Shown here: one piece after another, positions 59,567 through 64,000 of the stretch
How the letters are laid out: each line of letters begins with the position of its first letter
Position numbering within the stretch: the stretch's first letter is position 1
NCBI GenBank assembly: GCA_038210595.1
Contig: JBBQWN010000010.1
Location: forward strand, 23,998-87,997
Reading direction: 5' to 3'
DNA: 64,000 nt
From: Glacieibacterium sp038210595
Lineage (GTDB): Bacteria; Pseudomonadota; Alphaproteobacteria; Sphingomonadales; Sphingomonadaceae
The notes under the pieces: model-generated
Database searches by the model: none
Told to the model about the DNA's origin: nothing
Seen by the model: the letters and a program-made list of their open reading frames with translations, nothing else
Translations under genes and position numbers: made by a program

Positions 59567-60196
59567 ATGGCCATGGATGACATGCTCGAAGACGACGCGC
59601 AGCGGATCGTGGCGGCGCACGCGCACGCGCCGATCCCGCAGGCGGAGGCCGAAGCGGCCGTGCGGACGCTGCTGCGCTGGGCCGGCGACGACCCCGACCG
59701 CGAGGGCCTGCTCGACACGCCGGCTCGGGTGGCGCGCGCCTACCGCGAGTATTTCCGCGGCTATCTGGAAGACCCCGGCATGCACCTCAGCCGGACGTTT
59801 GCGGAGGTCGGCGGCTATGACGAGATCGTGCTGCTGCGCGACATTCCGTTCCAGTCGCACTGCGAGCACCACATGGCGCCGATCATCGGCAAGGCGCACA
59901 TCGCCTATCTGCCGCGCGAGCGGGTCGTCGGCATCTCCAAGCTGGCCCGCGTCCTGCACGGCTTTGCGCGGCGGCTGCAGGTGCAGGAGCGGCTGACGGC
60001 GGAAGTTGCCGACTGTATCCAGCAGCATCTCGATCCGGTCGGGCTGGCGGTGGTGATCGAGGCGACGCACGCCTGCATGAGTGCGCGCGGCGTGATGACC
60101 GCAGGGGTTACCATGACGACCAGCCGGATGATGGGCAGCTTCCGCGACGACGACCGGTCGCGCAAGGAAGTGCTGGCGCTGATGGGGCTGGGCTAG
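59567..60196 (+). CDS. folE: GTP cyclohydrolase I
   Basis: The 209-aa enzyme makes dihydroneopterin triphosphate from GTP for folate. Zinc ligands C99 and H102 lie in SHCEHHMAP and C170 in THACMSARG. The end TTSRMMGSFRDD is typical. An ATG at 59573, two codons later, is also possible. It is divergent from the HMG-CoA lyase gene, with 84 nt between starts. Confidence 0.95.
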   Translation: MAMDDMLEDDAQRIVAAHAHAPIPQAEAEAAVRTLLRWAGDDPDREGLLDTPARVARAYREYFRGYLEDPGMHLSRTFAEVGGYDEIVLLRDIPFQSHCEHHMAPIIGKAHIAYLPRERVVGISKLARVLHGFARRLQVQERLTAEVADCIQQHLDPVGLAVVIEATHACMSARGVMTAGVTMTTSRMMGSFRDDDRSRKEVLALMGLG

Positions 60197-60257
60197 GCAA
60201 CCATCGCCGCTGCCGCCCGTTCGCCGGGGACACCCCATAGCGAGCGATCTCCGCGCC

Positions 60258-61580
60258 ATGTTCATGTTCGCCACCGGCATCGAGAACAACAACCCGACGG
60301 TCAACGGCCGCCGCGTCGACCAGATGGCGAGCTGCGGCCACTATACGCACTGGCGCAGGGACTTCGAATTGGTCGAGGAGCTGGGCCTGAAGGTCCTGCG
60401 CTATGGCCCGCCGATCCACACCACCTGGCTGGGCGAGGGGCGTTACGACTGGGAGTTCGCCGACGTCACCATGGCGGAGCTGTTCCGCCGCGACATCATC
60501 CCGATCGTCGACCTCTGCCATTTCGGCGTGCCGGACTGGATCGGCGATTTCCAGAACCCGGATTTCTGCCACATGTTCGCGCGCTATTGCGGCGACTTCG
60601 CTGCCCGCTTCCCGTGGGTGCAGCTGTACACGCCAGTCAACGAGATGTTCATCTGCGCGCTGTTCAGCGGCAAATACGGCTGGTGGAACGAGGGCCTGAC
60701 CACCGACCGCGGCTTCGTCACCGCGCTGAAGAACCTGGTCAAGGGCAACGTGCTGGCGATGAAGACCATCCTCGAGCACCGGCCCGACGCGATCTTCGTA
60801 CAGTCCGAAAGCTCCGAATATTTCCACGCCGAGGACCCGGCCGCGATCAAGCCGGCGGAGACGTTCAACTCGCTCCGCTTCCTCAGCCTCGACCTCAACT
60901 ATGGCCGCCGGGTCGACTCGACGATGTACGAGTATCTGATGGATAACGGCATGGCCCGCGACGACTATCAGTTCTTCCTCGACAACCGCTTCAAGCAGCA
61001 CTGCATCATGGGCAACGACTATTACATCACCAACGAGCACCGGGTGTCCGCCGACGGCCAGAGCCGGGCAGCGGGCGAGGTGTTCGGCTACGACGGCATC
61101 ACCTGGCAATATTACAACCGCTACAAGCTGCCGGTGATGCACACCGAGACCAACCTCGCCGACAATGCGGAAGGCACTGCATCGGTCGACTGGCTGTGGA
61201 AGCAGTGGGCGAGCGTGCTCCGGGTGAGGAACGACGGCATCCCGATCACCGGCTTCACCTGGTATTCGCTGACCGACCAGATCGACTGGGACACCGCGCT
61301 CCGCGAGGATAACGGCCACGTCAACGCGGTCGGCCTGTACGATCTCGACCGCAATATCCGGCCGGTTGGCACGGCGTACAAAAAGCTGATCGACGACTGG
61401 TTCAACGTGCTGCCCATGCAATCGGTGTGCCTGACGGTGCCGCTGATCTTCCCCAGCGAGTATGATGACGCCTATGCCCGGCGGCGGCGCGAATCGATGC
61501 GCCGCTGGCGGCAGCAGCGGGACGCGCAGCATGCCGCCGCGGCCGCGCCTGGACAGGGAGAGAGCAATGCACCGCTTTGA
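60258..61580 (+). CDS. Family 1 glycoside hydrolase-like protein
   Basis: A 440-aa (beta/alpha)8 protein. The acid/base glutamate is E129 in TPVNEM and the nucleophile is probably E297 in MHTETN, both at the usual GH1 spacing. The N-terminus (FMFATGIENNNPTVNG) and the central NDYYITNEHRV differ from common beta-glucosidases, so specificity is uncertain. It overlaps the next gene by 14 nt and probably forms an operon with it. Confidence 0.85.
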   Translation: MFMFATGIENNNPTVNGRRVDQMASCGHYTHWRRDFELVEELGLKVLRYGPPIHTTWLGEGRYDWEFADVTMAELFRRDIIPIVDLCHFGVPDWIGDFQNPDFCHMFARYCGDFAARFPWVQLYTPVNEMFICALFSGKYGWWNEGLTTDRGFVTALKNLVKGNVLAMKTILEHRPDAIFVQSESSEYFHAEDPAAIKPAETFNSLRFLSLDLNYGRRVDSTMYEYLMDNGMARDDYQFFLDNRFKQHCIMGNDYYITNEHRVSADGQSRAAGEVFGYDGITWQYYNRYKLPVMHTETNLADNAEGTASVDWLWKQWASVLRVRNDGIPITGFTWYSLTDQIDWDTALREDNGHVNAVGLYDLDRNIRPVGTAYKKLIDDWFNVLPMQSVCLTVPLIFPSEYDDAYARRRRESMRRWRQQRDAQHAAAAAPGQGESNAPL

Positions 61581-62301
61581 AGGCCGGGTCGCGATCGTCA
61601 CCGGCGGTGCCGCGGGCATCGGCCTCGCCACCGCCCGGCGGCTGGCGGCGGAGGGCGCGCGCGTCATCGTCGCCGGGCGCGACGTCGACAGCGCGGTCGC
61701 GGCCGCCGCGTCGCTCGGCGGCCGCGACGACCATATCGGGCTAGCGTGCGACGTGTCCGACGAGCGCCAGGTCGAAGCCTGCGTCGCCACCGTGCACGAG
61801 CGCTGCGGGCGATTGGATGTCATCGTCAACAACGCCGGCATGATGCTGTTCAAGCCGCTGGTCGACTTCACCCATGCCGACTGGGAGCAGGTGCTGGCCG
61901 TCGACCTGTACGGCGCGGTGTTCTTCCTTCGCCACGGCCTGCCGGTGATGGCGCGCGGCGGCGCGGTGGTGAACGTCACCTCCATCCACGGCCACATGAC
62001 CTCGCCGCTGGTCGCGCCCTATGCGGCGGCGAAGGCGGCGGTCGAAAGCCTGACGCGCACGGCCGCGATCGAATGGAAGGCCGCCGGCATCCGCATCAAC
62101 GCCGTCGCGCCGGGCGCGGTCGAGACCAAGATGCTGCGCGCCAACCCCAACCTCGAAAGCGGCGCGGAAAAGCTCGACCCCGCCGATGTCGGCGAGCCCG
62201 AGGATATCGCCGCGGCGATCGCGTTCCTCGCCTCCGACGATGCGGCGTTCGTCACCGGCACCGTGCTGGAGGCGGACGGCGGCCGCTCTGGAAAATTGTG
62301 A
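61567..62301 (+). CDS. SDR-family oxidoreductase
   Basis: A 244-aa classical SDR with cofactor motif TGGAAGIG (about residues 13-20), NNAGMM, catalytic serine in NVTSIHG and YAAAK. The Arg in VIVAGRDVD at the end of beta-2 favours NADP. It may oxidise or reduce a sugar, given the adjacent GH1 and lactonase genes. AGGGAGAG precedes ATG 61567 within the end of the GH1 gene. Confidence 0.9.
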   Translation: MHRFEGRVAIVTGGAAGIGLATARRLAAEGARVIVAGRDVDSAVAAAASLGGRDDHIGLACDVSDERQVEACVATVHERCGRLDVIVNNAGMMLFKPLVDFTHADWEQVLAVDLYGAVFFLRHGLPVMARGGAVVNVTSIHGHMTSPLVAPYAAAKAAVESLTRTAAIEWKAAGIRINAVAPGAVETKMLRANPNLESGAEKLDPADVGEPEDIAAAIAFLASDDAAFVTGTVLEADGGRSGKL

Positions 62302-62353
62302 CAATGGCGGTGCGTCGCGCTATGCAGGGCCGGAACAAACAAGGGGTCGCACG

Positions 62354-62932
62354 ATGGGCAAATTACTCGGCAATCTGAACTCCGCGATCCTGGTCGGGGT
62401 CGTGCTGATGGTGGTGATGGCGCTCGGCCTGCACCATGCCGCGCTCGACGCCGGCTATGCCGTGCCGTTCACGCTGTTCCTGCACGTGCTGAGCGGCATC
62501 GTGTGGATCGGGCTGCTCTATTATTTCAACCTCGTGCAGATCCCGACGATGCCCAAGGTGCCCGCCGAGCTGAAGGGCGGCGTCAGCAAGTATATCGCCC
62601 CCGAGGCGCTGTTCTGGTTCCGCTGGGGCGCGATCGCGACGCTGGTCACCGGCCTCGGCGTCGCCGGGCTGAAGCACTATACCGTCGAGGCGTTCACGCT
62701 GCAGGAAGGCTACCGCGCCATCGGCATCGGCATGTACACCGGCATCATCATGGCGGCGAACGTCTGGATGATCATCTGGCCGAACCAGAAGAAGGCGCTC
62801 GGCCTGGTTCCCGCCGACGACGCCACCAAGGCGGCCAGCGCACGCACCGCGATGCTGGCCAGCCGCACCAACTTCGTGCTGTCGCTGCCCATGCTCTACG
62901 GCATGGTGACGCAGAATTACCTGGGGGGCTGA
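62354..62932 (+). CDS. Urate hydroxylase PuuD-type membrane domain protein
   Basis: A 192-aa membrane protein with about five hydrophobic segments matching the urate-oxidase N-terminal (PuuD) domain, such as FTLFLHVLSGIVWIGLLYYFN and a WFRWGAIATLVTGL segment with MYTGIIMAANVWMIIWPNQKKALG. Typical PuuD has a C-terminal cytochrome c domain, which is absent here. Conserved histidines could bind haem or metal. The stop overlaps the convergent lactonase gene by 16 nt. Confidence 0.8.
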   Translation: MGKLLGNLNSAILVGVVLMVVMALGLHHAALDAGYAVPFTLFLHVLSGIVWIGLLYYFNLVQIPTMPKVPAELKGGVSKYIAPEALFWFRWGAIATLVTGLGVAGLKHYTVEAFTLQEGYRAIGIGMYTGIIMAANVWMIIWPNQKKALGLVPADDATKAASARTAMLASRTNFVLSLPMLYGMVTQNYLGG

Positions 62933-63819
62933 CCGCCGAACTCGACCGGGGGACAGCCGGTCGCACCGCCGGCGTCGACCTCGAACAAAGCGCCGCTGAG
63001 CGGCTCCGCTTCCAGCGCGTCCGCGTCCATCGCCTGGCGCGCGGTGGTGACGAACAGCCGGTCGAGGTTGGCACCGCCAAAGGCGCAGCTGGTGACGTGC
63101 GGGGCGGGGATCCCTACCGTCGCCAGCACCTCCGCCTGCGGCGACACCCGGCGCACGCAGGCACCGCCCCAGAAGGCGATCCACAGGCAGCCCTCGGCAT
63201 CGACGGTCATGCCATCCGGGTGGCCGAACTCGTCGGGCCAGCGCGCGAACACGCGCTTGTGCCGGGCGCAGCCGTCGTCGTGGAGGTCGAACACGTAAGT
63301 CGTCCGCGCGCGGGAATCGCTGTGGTACATGAGCCTGCCGTCGGGGCTGAACGCCGGGCCGTTGGTGATGCCGTAGCCGTCGTCGATGGCGGTCCAGCGC
63401 AGGTCCGGGTCCATGCGGTACAGGGTGCCGGTGTCGGCGCGCTTGCGGTCGTCCATGGTGCCCGCCCAGAACCGCCCGGCGGGATCGACCTTGCCGTCGT
63501 TGAAGCGGTTGTGCGGCAAATGGCCCTCGGGGTGATCAAGCAGCTGCCAGCCGCCCGCCACCGGATCGATCAGCGCGAACCCCGCCTCGGTTCCGGCGAT
63601 GAAGCCACCCCCGGCGCGCGGCGCCAGTGAACCGACCCGCCACGGCGGCCTGAAGCTGTGCCGCTCGCCGCTGGCCGGGTCATAGCGGTGCAGGCAGGGC
63701 CTCTCGATATCGACGAACCACAGCGCCGCCTCGCGCGCCACCCACACCGGCCCCTCGCCGAGTTCGCAGGCCGCGGGCCACACGCAGGTCCAGCCGGCTC
63801 CGTTCAGGTCGACCGTCAT
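62917..63819 (-). CDS. SMP-30/gluconolactonase family protein
   Basis: A 300-aa six-bladed beta-propeller of the SMP-30 family. Metal residues appear in ELGEGPVW (Glu), FNDGKVDPAGRFWAGTMD (Asn, Asp) and ITNGPAFSPDG (Asn) with DEFGHPDGMTVDAEG (Asp). It would hydrolyse sugar lactones such as gluconolactone or arabinolactone. A strong GGGAAGGGAGGGG site precedes the ATG. It is convergent with the PuuD-type gene, with 16 nt overlap. Confidence 0.9.
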   Translation of the reverse strand: MTVDLNGAGWTCVWPAACELGEGPVWVAREAALWFVDIERPCLHRYDPASGERHSFRPPWRVGSLAPRAGGGFIAGTEAGFALIDPVAGGWQLLDHPEGHLPHNRFNDGKVDPAGRFWAGTMDDRKRADTGTLYRMDPDLRWTAIDDGYGITNGPAFSPDGRLMYHSDSRARTTYVFDLHDDGCARHKRVFARWPDEFGHPDGMTVDAEGCLWIAFWGGACVRRVSPQAEVLATVGIPAPHVTSCAFGGANLDRLFVTTARQAMDADALEAEPLSGALFEVDAGGATGCPPVEFGGQPPR

Positions 63820-63866
63820 TCACCCCTCCCTTCCCGGGACTTATATACGTGTTTGACCCAAGCCGC

Positions 63867-64000
63867 TTAGCGATCAAGGTAAATCTGTGCTCCGGCCAAA
63901 AATATAAAGGCGCAGATAAATGCCGCCTCAAAGCCTGCGACGGCCCAACCGACCACAAAGAAGCCAGCGCCAATCACAATACCAGGCACTGGCTTCTTCA
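63867..64000 (-). CDS. Small membrane protein, start at or just beyond the window edge
   Basis: On the minus strand, a frame runs from the right edge (...TG AAG AAG CCA) to TAA at 63867, giving at least 44 residues: a basic start, KKPVPGIVIGAG, and two hydrophobic stretches (FFVVGWAVAGF, AAFICAFIFLAGA). The first base of a probable ATG lies at 64001. Base composition is clearly more AT-rich than in the rest of the window. No family is recognised. Confidence 0.55.
   Translation of the reverse strand, partial: KKPVPGIVIGAGFFVVGWAVAGFEAAFICAFIFLAGAQIYLDR

Overview
The window is high-GC alphaproteobacterial chromosome, most likely from an aerobic anoxygenic phototroph of the order Sphingomonadales. 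The evidence is the end of a photosynthesis gene cluster in the order bchH-bchL-bchM-lhaA-puhA-puhB-puhC-orf-acsF-puhE-hemA, a Fur without the Cys-X2-Cys zinc site, a UPF0262 protein, and many TonB-dependent receptor, SDR and alpha/beta-hydrolase genes. No tRNA, rRNA, CRISPR array, transposase or phage gene was recognised.

Layout. 1-9493 (+): bacteriochlorophyll synthesis, reaction-centre H subunit and assembly factors, the aerobic cyclase, and 5-aminolevulinate synthase. Most of these genes are joined by 4-nt start/stop overlaps. 9494-9784: a gene-free stretch dense in inverted repeats between converging genes. 9785-13251 (-): a ten-gene phage-shock operon (46-aa exported peptide, pspA, pspB, pspC and six further small membrane proteins) behind a sigma-54 promoter at 13313-13330, with divergent pspF at 13441-14475. 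This operon is the most unusual part of the window: five of the six small proteins, and PspC itself, end in the same amphipathic tail, and the sixth small protein and PspB carry its first part. 14520-17288: sodB, argB, a lysophospholipid acyltransferase and fur. 17377-26852: a catabolic or secondary-metabolism-like area with an M20 peptidase, a Rieske oxygenase, a large TonB receptor, an SDR, and a P450 translationally coupled to a di-haem cytochrome lipoprotein. 26936-34380: DUF3147 and TSUP membrane proteins, then a Wzz/Wzx/Wzy-like surface-polysaccharide set and an internally duplicated beta-helix protein. 34572-38993: glutaryl-CoA dehydrogenase, a PQQ-type sugar dehydrogenase, a hydrolase, an acetyltransferase and rbfA. 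39110-43361: bfd-bfr iron storage, DUF5694, a TipA-type MerR regulator, glutathione peroxidase and an M23-like protein. 43505-49177: miaB-phoH-ybeY-corC, an NTF2-like protein, prfB with its programmed frameshift, and a zinc ribbon. 49318-56208: corA, a serine hydrolase, UPF0262, dcd, a flavoprotein, murA, DUF2948 and two disordered proteins. 56287-64000: a second TonB receptor, HMG-CoA lyase, folE, a GH1 glycosidase, an SDR, a PuuD-type membrane domain, a lactonase and a gene cut by the right edge.

How it works together. hemA makes aminolevulinate, BchH/BchL/BchM and AcsF carry Mg-porphyrins towards bacteriochlorophyll, and LhaA and the Puh proteins deliver pigment to and assemble the reaction centre. 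The adjacent Psp operon would protect the inner membrane and proton-motive force, presumably under stress sensed through PspA release of PspF. Fur, bfd-bfr, sodB, glutathione peroxidase and the TonB receptors form an iron/oxidative-stress backdrop. Start sites were chosen from Shine-Dalgarno spacing and family length. All functional names rest on motif recognition by eye, not on a database search.
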